A DNA stretch of 34,044 bases from Nocardia thailandica NBRC 100428. Its GTDB lineage: Bacteria; Actinomycetota; Actinomycetes; Mycobacteriales; Mycobacteriaceae. Positions 22,725-30,721 of the stretch are shown here, piece after piece (within the stretch, counting starts at the first letter, position 1; each line of letters begins with the position of its first letter). The stretch is taken from NCBI RefSeq assembly GCF_000308795.1, contig NZ_BAGK01000304.1:1-34044 (forward strand). Direction: 5' to 3'. The position numbers and the translations under genes were made by a program. A model generated the notes under the pieces. It was not told the origin of the DNA and did not search any database. It worked only from the letters and a program-made list of their open reading frames with translations.

Positions 22725-23393
22725 ATGATCGGTCGGGTGCTGATGTTCGTGGCCGGGGTCGGCCTGATGGTGTTGGCACTGGTGCAGAGCGTGGAGCCGT
22801 TCCACCACACGCGCGAGTACCGAAACCAGGTGGCCTGCGAGAAGCACGTGGGGAGCTGCTTCGACGAGGTCGTCGTCACCATCACCGGCAAGCGCGCGTA
22901 CGCGACGACCTCGACCCAGTTCAACGGCGACGGGACGACCAGCACCACCACGACCGATCACCTCGTGATCCGCTGGGTGCGTGACGGGGAGGAGCGCTCG
23001 CACGAGGTGAACGGCGAGCTCTTCGGCAGGGCCAGGGAGGGCGGCCAGGCCACGCTGCGGATCTGGCGAAGCCAGGTCGTCGGCATCGTGATCGACGGGA
23101 AGTCAGACTTCTACAACCCGAGCCAGACCGGCCGGCTCGGATGGTGGCTGTGGCTGGCGTTCGTGGGCCTCGGCGTGGCGCTGACCGGCGTGGTGGAGAC
23201 GCCAGGGGTCGTCGTCGGCGCCTGGCGGCTGGCCTGGTGGTCGTTCGCCGGCTTCCTGCCGCTCGCGCTGTTCGGCCCGAGCCTGCTCGCCAACGGGGTG
23301 GAACCGGATTTCGAGTTCTTCCTCGCGGTCGCGCTGACCGTGCTGTTCGCCGGGGCCGGGATCGCGGTGCTGGCCGGCTCGTTCCGCGACTGA
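22725..23393 (+). CDS. Hypothetical membrane protein with four helices
   Basis: The ATG after GGGAGGGGCG gives 222 residues. The first helix (VLMFVAGVGLMVLALVQSV) is followed by an outside beta-rich domain with Cys38 and Cys44 (VACEKHVGSCFDEVVVTITG) and the Thr-rich strand GDGTTSTTTTDHLVIRWV. Three helices then follow: WWLWLAFVGLGVALTGVVE, LAWWSFAGFLPLALFGPSLL and FFLAVALTVLFAGAGIAVLA. The overall topology resembles DUF3592-like membrane proteins but that is only an impression. Divergent from the MmpS-like gene. Confidence 0.65.
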   Translation: MIGRVLMFVAGVGLMVLALVQSVEPFHHTREYRNQVACEKHVGSCFDEVVVTITGKRAYATTSTQFNGDGTTSTTTTDHLVIRWVRDGEERSHEVNGELFGRAREGGQATLRIWRSQVVGIVIDGKSDFYNPSQTGRLGWWLWLAFVGLGVALTGVVETPGVVVGAWRLAWWSFAGFLPLALFGPSLLANGVEPDFEFFLAVALTVLFAGAGIAVLAGSFRD

Positions 23394-23425
23394 GCCGGCC
23401 CAGGCCTCGCCGACGGACCGATCGG

Positions 23426-23750
23426 GTGCCTGACGTCGCGGTCGAGGGCGATCGGATCACCCGGATCGGGACCGACCTGGAGGTGTCCGGCGACGCGACG
23501 GTGGTCGATCTGTCCGGCCACAGGTCGCCCCGGGATTCATGGATTGCCACACCCATGCCACCCTCACACCGGCCCCGGCGCCGGCGATCATGCGCTCGGC
23601 GGCGGCGACCGCGCCGGCAAATCTGCCGGTCCTGAAGGCGCTGCTGCACAACGGCTTCACGACCATCCGCGATCCGATGACCGCCGACCTCGAGGACAAC
23701 ACGCTCGACCTGCGGGACGCCATCGCCGCCGGGCTCATCGAGGGCCCGCG
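23426..23750 (+). pseudogene. Amidohydrolase fragment, frameshifted and truncated
   Basis: The reading VAVEGDRITRIGTDLEVSGD followed by ATVVDLSG, then in the +1-shifted frame VAPGFMDCHTHATLTPAP and KALLHNGFTTIRDPM, and LRDAIAAGLIEGPR, is unmistakably the N-terminal part of a metal-dependent amidohydrolase (imidazolonepropionase-like). HTH of DCHTHAT would be the metal-binding HxH. A single-base loss near 23522-23526 breaks the frame. Sequence before VAVEG (the usual start) and everything after GPR, including the other metal ligands, is missing. It cannot encode an active enzyme. Confidence 0.75.
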
Positions 23751-24101
23751 GCGATCAGCGAGACAGCCTACGAACTGGGCACCGCCTTCGGTACGGCGAT
23801 CCTCGGCTCCGCGCTGCTCGGCTTCTCTCGCTCCGCGCTCGCCGACACCGCCCCCGCGGGCCTGCCCGCCGGCGTGCTCGAATCCGCGAAGGAGACCCTC
23901 GGGGCCGCGCTGCTGCACGCCGCGGAACTGCCCGGCCTGCTCGGTGCGGCGCTGTCCGCCGCCGCGACCGAGTCGTTCACCAGCGCACTGGCCTGGACGG
24001 GCGGGATCGCCACCCTGATCCTGGTCGGGGTGGCGGCCTTCGCGGGCACCATGCTGCGCGGGGTGTCGGCGCGAGCGGACCTCGCCGAGCGCGATCGCTG
24101 A
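23748..24101 (+). pseudogene. C-terminal fragment of an MFS drug transporter
   Basis: The frame encodes AISETAYELGTAFGTAILGS, then a variable loop, LGAALLHAAELPGLLGAALS, ATESFTSALAWTGGIATLIL and VGVAAFAGTML before a charged end. This is the last two or three helices of DHA2-type (EmrB/QacA-like) 14-helix transporters, where ISETAYELGTA is a typical phrase near helix 13. The first 350 or so residues are gone, replaced by the amidohydrolase fragment directly upstream. No start signal exists, so this is a remnant. Confidence 0.75.
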
Positions 24102-24123
24102 CGCGGCGGGGGCAGCGTCCCGG

Positions 24124-24417
24124 TCAGTCGACGCCCTCGACGATGCGGAAGTCGCGCTCGACGCCGTCGCCGAGGGCGGTCAGCGCCTCCTGATAGGCCG
24201 CGCTCTCACGCGTGGCGACCGCCTGCTCGTAGCTGTCGAACTCGATCAGGATGGTGCGCTCGGCGATCCCGGCGTCATGGGCGGCGACCCGGCTGCCGTA
24301 GGTGAGGACCCGGCCGCCCCCGGCCTTGACGGCGGGGGCCGCCAGCGCGTTGTAGGCGGCCAGCTTCTCGGGGTCGTCGATGGTGCGGTAGACGCTGACC
24401 CAGTAGCCCTTGGGCAT
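24124..24417 (-). CDS. DUF1330 family protein
   Basis: This 97-residue protein matches the DUF1330 pattern throughout: GYWVSVYRTIDDPEKLAAYN, VKAGGGRVLTYGSRVAAHDA, RTILIEFDSYEQAVATRESA and YQEALTALGDGVERDFRIVE. The family adopts a dimeric ferredoxin-like fold of the antibiotic-monooxygenase-like superfamily; its role is not established. It is the last gene of the MarR-MFS-DUF1330 operon, 33 bases behind the transporter, and GGAGGTTCC precedes its ATG. Confidence 0.88.
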   Translation of the reverse strand: MPKGYWVSVYRTIDDPEKLAAYNALAAPAVKAGGGRVLTYGSRVAAHDAGIAERTILIEFDSYEQAVATRESAAYQEALTALGDGVERDFRIVEGVD

Positions 24418-24450
24418 GGAACCTCCAGTGTTGTTGCGACAGATGGTGAC

Positions 24451-25872
24451 TCACGGGTTGGTCTCGGACCGGCTCCGGCGGGCGAGAGCCAGGCAGGTCA
24501 GTGTGGTCGTCGCCATGGCGCCGATGCCGACGAGGGCCGCGGCGGTGTAGGCGCCGTCGTCGGGGAACAGCCGGCCGGGAATGGTGCCCGCGGCCAGGAT
24601 CAGGCCGCCGAGGGCGCTGCCCAGGGAGTATCCGACGCTGCGGACGACATAGTTGACGCTCATGGCGCTCGACGTCTCGCTGCGCGGGGTCACGGCCAGG
24701 ATGACACCCGGCATCGCAGCCGAGAAGCCGCCGACGCCGACGCCGAGCACCCCCATCACCACGAACAGGTCGACCAGGTCCGAACGGGCCGCGGCGAACA
24801 GCGCGAACCCGCCGCCGACCACGACCGCGCTGCCCGCCAGGAGCAGCGGGCCGGAGATCCGTGTCCGGAGCCGCGGCGTGAGTTCGCCCGCGACGAATCC
24901 CGACACCGAGAAGGGGACGAGGACCAGCCCGGCGACGAAGGTCGTCAGCCCGAAGCCGTAGCCCGCGTCGTGCGGGGTCTGCGCGTACCGCGTGACGAGC
25001 GTGAGCAGCAGATACATGCCGATGCCGCCGACGAACACGGCCAGGTTCGCTCCCGCGACCGCCGGGTGCCGCACCGCCCGCACGTCGATCAGGGGCGCCG
25101 CGACGCGCAACTCGACGACGACCCAGGCGCCGAGCAGCAGCACGGCGACGACGGCGAGACCCGCCGCCACGGCCGGATGCCCGCTCCACAGGCCTCGTTG
25201 GCCCGCGAGGAACAGCACCAGGAGCAGCGCGACCGCGAGGACGAGCGCGCCGACCACGTCCACGGGGGCGGCACGGTCCGCGGGGGCCTCGGGCACCGAG
25301 CGCCACGCGGTCAGGAGCGCGGCGGCGGTGACGACGAGGCCGAGGCCGTAGGCGGCCCGCACGCCGCCGAGTTCGGCGAGCAGCGCGGCCAGCGGATAGC
25401 CGATGCCGACCCCGACGATCGAGACCACCGAGATCAGCGAGATGACGGCCGCGCCGCGTTCCTCGGGCAGATGGTCCCGGGCCACACCCATCATCAGCGC
25501 CGTCAACCCGAGTCCGACGCCTTGGGCGGCCCGCCCGGCCAGCAGGCAGCCGAACGGCAGCGGCAGCACGGTCAGCGCGCTGCCCGCGACGACGACCGCC
25601 AGCGTCACGAGGATCGTGGCCCGCCGGTGCGGGCCCGCGCCGAGCCTGCCGAGGACCGGGGTCGCGACGGCCCCGCTGAGCAGGGCGATCGTCAGCGTCC
25701 ACTGCGCGCTGCCGAGCGAGACGCCGAACGTGGTCGCCACGCTCGTGACGAGCGGCGCGCCGAGACTGCCGACCGCCGCCACGACCAGCGCGACGAAGAT
25801 CAGGGACGGGACGAGCAGCCGTGCCTCGGGTCGCGCCGACGCCGTGACCCCACCGACGCGCTGCCCCCTCAC
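24451..25872 (-). CDS. MFS transporter (DHA2-like drug efflux)
   Basis: The 473-residue protein has about 14 hydrophobic segments. The first loop carries GRLGAGPHRRATILVTL, a variant of motif A, and the segment GRAAQGVGLGLTALMMGV is typical of DHA2-family drug:H+ antiporters. Helices fill the rest, e.g. LLVPSLIFVALVVAAVG near the start and VGIGAMATTTLTCLALA at the end. The GTG start overlaps the stop of the MarR gene as GTGA, giving translational coupling. The transporter probably exports a toxic compound sensed by that MarR protein. Substrate unknown. Confidence 0.88.
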   Translation of the reverse strand: MRGQRVGGVTASARPEARLLVPSLIFVALVVAAVGSLGAPLVTSVATTFGVSLGSAQWTLTIALLSGAVATPVLGRLGAGPHRRATILVTLAVVVAGSALTVLPLPFGCLLAGRAAQGVGLGLTALMMGVARDHLPEERGAAVISLISVVSIVGVGIGYPLAALLAELGGVRAAYGLGLVVTAAALLTAWRSVPEAPADRAAPVDVVGALVLAVALLLVLFLAGQRGLWSGHPAVAAGLAVVAVLLLGAWVVVELRVAAPLIDVRAVRHPAVAGANLAVFVGGIGMYLLLTLVTRYAQTPHDAGYGFGLTTFVAGLVLVPFSVSGFVAGELTPRLRTRISGPLLLAGSAVVVGGGFALFAAARSDLVDLFVVMGVLGVGVGGFSAAMPGVILAVTPRSETSSAMSVNYVVRSVGYSLGSALGGLILAAGTIPGRLFPDDGAYTAAALVGIGAMATTTLTCLALARRSRSETNP

Positions 25873-26324
25873 CGCGCCCGCCCCTCGCGGTCCCGGTCCG
25901 CGAGCTCCGCCAGGTGATGCAGCGCGGGCAGCGCGGCCTCCAGCGCGGTGATCTCGGCGCCGGTGAGCTCGCCGATCAAGCGCTCGAACGCCTCGACACC
26001 CGCCGCGCGCCGCGCGTGGACACAGGACGCGCCCGCCTCGGTCAGGCAGACGAGCGTGACCCGTCGGTCGGCCGCATCACCACGCCGCTCCACCAGGCCG
26101 GACTCCTCCATCACCCGCACCAGCGCGGTCATCGCGGGCTGGGTGATGCCCGCGACGGTGGCCAGCTCGGTGATCCGCCGCGGCCCGGTCCGCTCCAGGG
26201 TGGCCAGGGTGGCGGCAGAGGTGAGACTCATGTCCCGCGGCAGGCGCCGCGTGGCCCGAGTGGCCAGGCCGTAGAGGGCGGCCCCGATGGCGGAAGCACC
26301 ACGGTCGGCGGCTCGGCGGCTCAT
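25869..26324 (-). CDS. MarR family transcriptional regulator
   Basis: The 151-residue protein contains the MarR winged helix: LTSAATLATLERTGPRRITE, LATVAGITQPAMTALVRVME and SGLVERRGDAADRRVTLVCL, with the DRR motif of the wing. No ribosome site precedes the ATG. Instead TATGCT (complement of 26331-26336) fits a -10 element seven bases upstream, so the transcript is probably leaderless. The palindrome at 26342 lies between that element and the expected -35, so autorepression is likely. Its end overlaps the start of the transporter gene, and the operon is divergent from an SDR. Confidence 0.92.
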   Translation of the reverse strand: MSRRAADRGASAIGAALYGLATRATRRLPRDMSLTSAATLATLERTGPRRITELATVAGITQPAMTALVRVMEESGLVERRGDAADRRVTLVCLTEAGASCVHARRAAGVEAFERLIGELTGAEITALEAALPALHHLAELADRDREGRAR

Positions 26325-26341
26325 GCCCGAAGCATAGCAAC

Positions 26342-26362
26342 TGTATATTCATCATCTATACA
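26342..26362. promoter_or_regulatory. MarR operator candidate
   Basis: TGTATA at 26342-26347 and TATACA at 26357-26362 are perfect 6-bp arms with a 9-base spacer in an AT-rich patch. The repeat lies 18-38 bases upstream of the MarR start and 116 bases upstream of the SDR start. Both divergent promoters overlap this site. Confidence 0.65.
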
Positions 26363-26477
26363 AATGCGTCGGTCCCCCCGAGAAGTCGAGGACGACCACG
26401 ACCGATACCCCTGCGGTATCGCCGCCGACCCGATGGGTCTTGGACGCCGCACCCTGGCGCGCAGCAGGATCGCCGAT

Positions 26478-27212
26478 GTGAGTGAACAGACGATCGCGTT
26501 GGTGACCGGCGCGAACAAGGGCATCGGATACGAGATCGCCGCGGGCCTCGGCGCGCTCGGTTGGCGGGTCGGCGTCGGGGCGCGGGACGCGCACCGCCGC
26601 GACGTCGCGGTCGAGAAGCTGCGCGCGGCCGGGGCCGACGCGTTCGGTGTGCCGCTCGACGTGACCGACGACGCCGGCGTCGCCGCGGCGGCCCGGATGA
26701 TCGCCGACCACGCAGGCGGACTCGACGTCCTGGTGAACAACGCCGCGATCAACGGCGTCACCGGCGATACGCCGCAGACCCCGACCACGGTCGACCCCGC
26801 GACCGTGCGAACCCTCGTGGAGACCAACGTGATCGGGGTCCTGCGGGTGACCAATGCGATGCTGCCCCTGCTGCGCGCCTCGGCCGCACCCCGGATCGTC
26901 AACATGTCCAGCAGCGTCGGTTCGCTCGCCCTGCAGACCACCCCGGGCATCGACATGGGCCCCGTCCCCGCCGCCTACCTGGCCTCGAAGACCTTCCTGA
27001 ACGCGCTCACCATCCAATACGCGAAGGAACTGCGCGGCACCGGCATCCTGATCAACGCCGCCTGTCCCGGGCTGACCGCCACCGACTTCACCGGGTTCCG
27101 TGGCGACCGCACACCGCGCCAGGCCGCGGCGATCGCGATCCGCCTCGCGACGCTGCCCGACGACGGCCCGACCGGCCGGTTCCTCGACGACGCCGGGACC
27201 GTGCCCTGGTGA
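26478..27212 (+). CDS. Short-chain dehydrogenase/reductase
   Basis: From the GTG at 26478 (CAGGA upstream) the 244-residue protein shows the classical SDR pattern: TGANKGIG at 10-17, NNAA at 87-90, a catalytic Ser near 145 (NMSSSVGSL), Tyr167 and Lys171 in YLASK, and NAACPGLTATDF after it. It is an NADPH-favouring oxidoreductase similar to carbonyl reductases. An ATG in frame at 26364, right behind the palindrome, would add 38 residues without homology and is less likely. Divergence from the MarR operon across a shared operator suggests induction by the same compound. Confidence 0.88.
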   Translation: MSEQTIALVTGANKGIGYEIAAGLGALGWRVGVGARDAHRRDVAVEKLRAAGADAFGVPLDVTDDAGVAAAARMIADHAGGLDVLVNNAAINGVTGDTPQTPTTVDPATVRTLVETNVIGVLRVTNAMLPLLRASAAPRIVNMSSSVGSLALQTTPGIDMGPVPAAYLASKTFLNALTIQYAKELRGTGILINAACPGLTATDFTGFRGDRTPRQAAAIAIRLATLPDDGPTGRFLDDAGTVPW

Positions 27213-27282
27213 CACGGGCACGCCGGCGGTGCGCCCGGCTCCGCTTCCGGAACACCCGCGAGCTCGCCTATCCTCCAAGGTC

Positions 27283-28314
27283 ATGACCGGCCAACCGGAT
27301 TCGGGAGCCGAGCTCTTCCGCCGCGATCCCCGTCCCCCGGATTTCCTCGAGCAGCGGCGGTACGCCTCGTACCAGGCCTGGCGGGGACTCGTGCTCGGCG
27401 GCCGGGTCGGCCACGAACAACTCATGGCCGACCTGCTCGGCATCAGCCGTCATCTCCACGGCCGCTACGCCTCCGTCTACAGCTACGCGATCCCCGAGAC
27501 CCTGCCGGAGATCGCACGGCACCGACTGGCGGCGGCCCTGCGCACAGCCCTGATCCGTCTGCCCGAGGAACCGGCAGGCCGGCTCCCGCTCGACGACGTC
27601 ATGATCCGGCTCGTGGCGTTCTTCGGTCCGGCGCAGGCGGAGTGGCTGCCCGATTCCGTCCTCCGTGCCGTCTTCGCCGGTCTACGGCCGCGCGACGTCG
27701 AATTCGGCTGTCACACCTACCCTCTCGCCGCGCTGGACAAGATCTCGTTCGCCGACACGCAGCGGCTCGACGTCGTCCTGCGCGAGGTCGCCACAGCACG
27801 GCTGCTGTGCGCGGCCCGCGTCGCACGACCGGACCTTCTCGCCGCGATCCATGCGGCCTTCGACCACACCGACGACGCGTGGGCGGTCCTGTCCTATCTG
27901 TCCCGCGGCTTTCCGCCGCCTGTCGACATCCCCGCCCCGGACGACCCCCGGCTGCGCGCGGGACTGGTCGCGCTGGCCGAAGGGATGCCGGGCGACGTCG
28001 TCTCGCACGGCCTCTTCCCCAGTCCCCTCGCCAAGCTCGCCCGCCTGTGCCTGGCATCCGCCGGGCACTACCCGCCCGGCCCGGTCCTGGACGCGGCACG
28101 CGGAGCCTACGACGCGGGACGCCCCTACTACGCGCACGATGCGGTGGCGTGCGCTCTCGTGCATCCGGGAATCGGTGTCGCCGAACGCGCGGATCTCCTC
28201 CGTCACCTGTCGGCGCGCGACACCGGTGGCCTGGCACCCCGTGGACGGCGCGCCCGCAGGAAGTTCTGGCGCATCGTCCGCTGGGCACGCGTGCCCGGCA
28301 CCCGGGTCGGATGA
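27283..28314 (+). CDS. Unknown helical protein, 343 residues
   Basis: The ATG at 27283 opens MTGQPDSGAELFRRDPRPPD and the protein is mostly alpha-helical: RYASYQAWRGLVLGGRVGHE, LPEIARHRLAAALRTALIRL, DVVLREVATARLLCAARVAR, LLAAIHAAFDHTDDAWAVLS and a basic C-terminus ARRKFWRIVRWAR. The succession of helix pairs resembles HEAT-like repeats, but no named domain is recognised. A weak CCAAGG precedes the start. It follows the SDR gene by 70 bases on the same strand and converges on a TetR gene. Confidence 0.7.
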   Translation: MTGQPDSGAELFRRDPRPPDFLEQRRYASYQAWRGLVLGGRVGHEQLMADLLGISRHLHGRYASVYSYAIPETLPEIARHRLAAALRTALIRLPEEPAGRLPLDDVMIRLVAFFGPAQAEWLPDSVLRAVFAGLRPRDVEFGCHTYPLAALDKISFADTQRLDVVLREVATARLLCAARVARPDLLAAIHAAFDHTDDAWAVLSYLSRGFPPPVDIPAPDDPRLRAGLVALAEGMPGDVVSHGLFPSPLAKLARLCLASAGHYPPGPVLDAARGAYDAGRPYYAHDAVACALVHPGIGVAERADLLRHLSARDTGGLAPRGRRARRKFWRIVRWARVPGTRVG

Positions 28315-28398
28315 CCCTGTGCTCTCCCGCAATCGGAGCACGCTCGGTCACGGACCGCGCACCCGGAGGAAGACGACTGCGCGTAATCACCGCCGCGA

Positions 28399-29133
28399 TC
28401 ACTCGACCGGGAGCGTCCGTTCGAGGCGATCGAGCAGGGCTTCCAGCGACTCGTCGAACTCGACGGCGCTGTAGTCCTCGGCCAGCTTCGATTCCAGGCG
28501 GGACAGGTTCGGGAAGTCCGACAGCTGGTCTGCGCCCGCGCGATCCGGCTCCGCGGGCACGGTGGGTGCCCGACCGGCGACCTCGAGCAGCAACTGCCCC
28601 AGCAGAAACGTCGTGTAGGAGCGGTAGGCCGACACGGCGGAGTCGTCGTCGAAGCCATACGCGAGCAGCGTGTCGAGGAAGGTCTCCATCCAGCGCAGGC
28701 TGCGTAAGGGCGGGCGCACCCACGGCGCCTCCGGCGCCCTGGTCGCGACGAGCGGAAACAGCTCGGGATGATCCAGCGCGATCTGGCGGACTCCGTGCGC
28801 GAGCCGCATCAGGAAGTCCTGCCACCCGTCCTCCTGACGGCGTGCCGCGAGCTGATGCTCGTGCAGGTCGTCGACCAGCAGCGCGACGATGCCGCCGAGC
28901 AGATCCTCCCGGCTGTGCACGTAGCGGTAGAGCGCCATCGCCTCGACGCCGCAGGCCGCGCCGAGCCGACGCATCGTCAGCTTGCGCAAGCCTTCCTGAT
29001 CGACCAGATCGATGGCCGCCTCGAGGATCAGGCGGCGGCTCAGCGACGCGCGTTCGCTGTCGCCCGGCCCGGAACCGCGAGGGTCCGGCGAGGTCGCCGC
29101 ACCCTCTACGCGATCGTCGTGATGTTCGCCCAC
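28399..29133 (-). CDS. TetR family regulator with TetR_C_1-like domain
   Basis: The GTG at 29133, eight bases behind GAGGGG, gives 244 residues. After a 30-residue acidic tail the HTH reads SRRLILEAAIDLVDQEGLRK and LTMRRLGAACGVEAMALYRY. The C-terminal domain (GWQDFLMRLAHGVRQIALDH, LRSLRWMETFLDTLLAYGFD, YRSYTTFLLGQLLLEVAGR) matches tetracycline-repressor-type ligand domains. The rightward frame at 29335 encodes a close copy of this domain without the HTH. The intervening 200 bases hold GTAAAC/GTTTAC palindromes, its likely operator. Confidence 0.9.
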   Translation of the reverse strand: MGEHHDDRVEGAATSPDPRGSGPGDSERASLSRRLILEAAIDLVDQEGLRKLTMRRLGAACGVEAMALYRYVHSREDLLGGIVALLVDDLHEHQLAARRQEDGWQDFLMRLAHGVRQIALDHPELFPLVATRAPEAPWVRPPLRSLRWMETFLDTLLAYGFDDDSAVSAYRSYTTFLLGQLLLEVAGRAPTVPAEPDRAGADQLSDFPNLSRLESKLAEDYSAVEFDESLEALLDRLERTLPVE

Positions 29134-29297
29134 CGAAACATCCCCTCACTACCCGCGTCGAAGCAAGACCAACGGTCAGACTATTTCACTGCTCACGCAG
29201 TCCCTAAACACCCGACAGCCACCGCCGGGCGACCGGGGTGGACCGTGACGCGCGCCACCGGCGCCGATCTGCGGGTAAACAGTCCCCGAACTGCGAA

Positions 29298-29327
29298 GTT
29301 TACAAGGTAAACGCAGGCCGCTAGATT
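29298..29327 (+). promoter_or_regulatory. Promoter with embedded palindrome before headless TetR gene
   Basis: GTTTAC at 29298-29303 and GTAAAC at 29307-29312 flank AAG; a third GTAAAC lies at 29275-29280. TTTACA at 29299-29304, a 17-base spacer and TAGATT at 29322-29327 form a promoter whose -35 and spacer contain the palindrome. Transcription would begin at about the ATG at 29335, giving a leaderless message. Confidence 0.55.
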
Positions 29328-29334
29328 GTGTCGA

Positions 29335-29847
29335 ATGTGCGGTCAGGGTTCTGTCGGCGAGCGCGACACCGAGGCCGGCGACGCGATCGGCAACTGCCTG
29401 CTGCAGGCGTCCGCCTCGGCCGGCTGGCAGGATTTCCTGGTGCGGCTCGCGCACGGGGTCCGGCGGGTCGCGCTGCGCGAGCCGCAGCTGTTCTCCCCCG
29501 CCGCGACCCTCGCCCCGGAGGCGCCCTGGGCGAGACCACCGCTGGGCAGCCTGCGGTGGATGGAGGCGTTCCTGGACGCGCTGCTGTCCTACGGTTTCGA
29601 CGACGACGAAGCGGTCACGACCTACCGCGCCTTCACGACCTTCCTGCTCGGGCAGTTGCTGCTCGAGGCCGCCGGGCGGCTCTCGGCCCCCGGCGCCGAA
29701 CGCGCGCCGTCCACCGGCGCGCTCGCACAGTTCCCGAATCTGTTCCGCCTGCAACCGAAGTTGTCCCAGAACCACGGCGCCGCGGAGTTCGAGGACTCGC
29801 TCGAAGCGTTGCTCGACCGGATCGAGCGGATGCGCGCGGCGCCCTGA
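29335..29847 (+). CDS. HTH-less TetR ligand-binding domain (truncated paralogue)
   Basis: The 170-residue product has a 28-residue unrelated start (MCGQGSVGERDTEAG...), then GWQDFLVRLAHGVRRVALRE, LGSLRWMEAFLDALLSYGFD, YRAFTTFLLGQLLLEAAGR and EDSLEALLDRIERM, nearly matching the ligand domain of the TetR protein at 28399 from its residue about 100 to its end. The DNA-binding half is absent. It may be a decayed duplicate, but the intact frame and a well-formed promoter just upstream suggest that it is still made. If so it could pair with the full-length protein and block its DNA binding (inference). Confidence 0.65.
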   Translation: MCGQGSVGERDTEAGDAIGNCLLQASASAGWQDFLVRLAHGVRRVALREPQLFSPAATLAPEAPWARPPLGSLRWMEAFLDALLSYGFDDDEAVTTYRAFTTFLLGQLLLEAAGRLSAPGAERAPSTGALAQFPNLFRLQPKLSQNHGAAEFEDSLEALLDRIERMRAAP

Positions 29848-29935
29848 ATCACCGCTTCGGGCAAGGACGGCAACATCACCCGGCGACCGACCGCAGCGAG
29901 TCGGCGCCCCGTAGTCAGTGGAACGGTGAACCCAG

Positions 29936-30619
29936 ATGGATCAAACCCCCCTCGACGAGGCCCCCGTGTCCCCCGGCGACGTCGCCGAGCTCGAGGAGGT
30001 GTTCGGCTCCGGCACCCAGCAGCCGATCGGCAGCTTCCGATTCTGGTTCGGCGAACGACGCTGGGAATGGTCCGACGAGCTCGCCGCCATGCACGGCTAC
30101 GCCCCCGGCGAGGTCGAGCCGACCACCGAGCTGCTCCTGGCGCACCAGCACCCGGACGACCGCGATCGCGTCGCGGGGGTGATCACCACCATGATCGAGA
30201 ACCGCGAACCGTTCTCGAGCAGGCACCGCATCATCGATACCGCCGGATTCGAACACGAGGTCATCGCGGTCACCGATCTGCTGCCCGACGACCAGGGGGC
30301 GATCGTCGGCATCCTCGGCTACTACATCGAGATCACCGACCTGATCGAGGACGTCACCGATCAGGAGAGCGCGGAATCCTACAAGGGCAGGCAGACGATC
30401 GAGCAGGCCAAGGGCGCGCTGATGCTCATCTACGGGCTGACGTCCGACCAGGCGTTCCGGCTGCTGCAGTGGCGCTCGCAGGAGTCGAACACCCGATTGC
30501 GCGCCCTGGCCACGCAATTGGTCGCGGAGCTGCGTCCGATCAGCAAGGAGATTCCGCAGTTCCGGAACAGGTTCGATCATCGCCTGCTGACGCTGCACGA
30601 ACGGGTCCGCGAGGACTGA
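29936..30619 (+). CDS. PAS-ANTAR domain protein
   Basis: The 227-residue protein has a PAS domain at about 33-135 (FRFWFGERRWEWSDELAAMH, HPDDRDRVAGVITTMIENRE, IVGILGYYIEITDLIEDV) and an ANTAR domain at about 146-200 (GRQTIEQAKGALMLIYGLTS, DQAFRLLQWRSQESNTRLR). ANTAR domains bind paired RNA hairpins and allow transcription to pass terminators; the PAS part senses a signal. Such proteins are typical of mycobacteria and nocardiae, usually as stand-alone regulators. The nearby RNA target is not obvious. A GC-rich hairpin follows the stop. Confidence 0.9.
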   Translation: MDQTPLDEAPVSPGDVAELEEVFGSGTQQPIGSFRFWFGERRWEWSDELAAMHGYAPGEVEPTTELLLAHQHPDDRDRVAGVITTMIENREPFSSRHRIIDTAGFEHEVIAVTDLLPDDQGAIVGILGYYIEITDLIEDVTDQESAESYKGRQTIEQAKGALMLIYGLTSDQAFRLLQWRSQESNTRLRALATQLVAELRPISKEIPQFRNRFDHRLLTLHERVRED

Positions 30620-30643
30620 GCCCGCTCGGGGGCGTGTCGTTCG

Positions 30644-30657
30644 GCCCGGCGCCGGGC
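30644..30657 (+). terminator. Short GC hairpin after PAS-ANTAR gene
   Basis: GCCCG at 30644-30648 pairs with CGGGC at 30653-30657 around GCGC, 25 bases after the stop. The stem is short, so termination is plausible but not certain. Confidence 0.35.
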
Positions 30658-30675
30658 ATGTGGGTCCACTGCCCC

Positions 30676-30721
30676 TTGACTCTGTTACTCGCCCGAGTAA
30701 CGTGTTACTCGTGCAGGTAAC
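30676..30721. promoter_or_regulatory. Promoter with two tandem palindromic operators
   Basis: Operator 1 is GTTACTCGCCCGAGTAAC at 30684-30701, with perfect 8-bp arms. Operator 2 at 30704-30721 has the same left arm and a right arm CAGGTAAC matching at 6 of 8 positions. The two are exactly 20 bases apart. TTGACT at 30676-30681 and TAACGT at 30698-30703 are the likely -35 and -10, and operator 2 covers the start codon at 30711. Confidence 0.75.

Noticed and set aside
24277..25917. A 546-codon rightward open frame opposite the MFS transporter
   Set aside because: Antisense shadow; the leftward frame has about 14 membrane segments and is coupled to the MarR gene.
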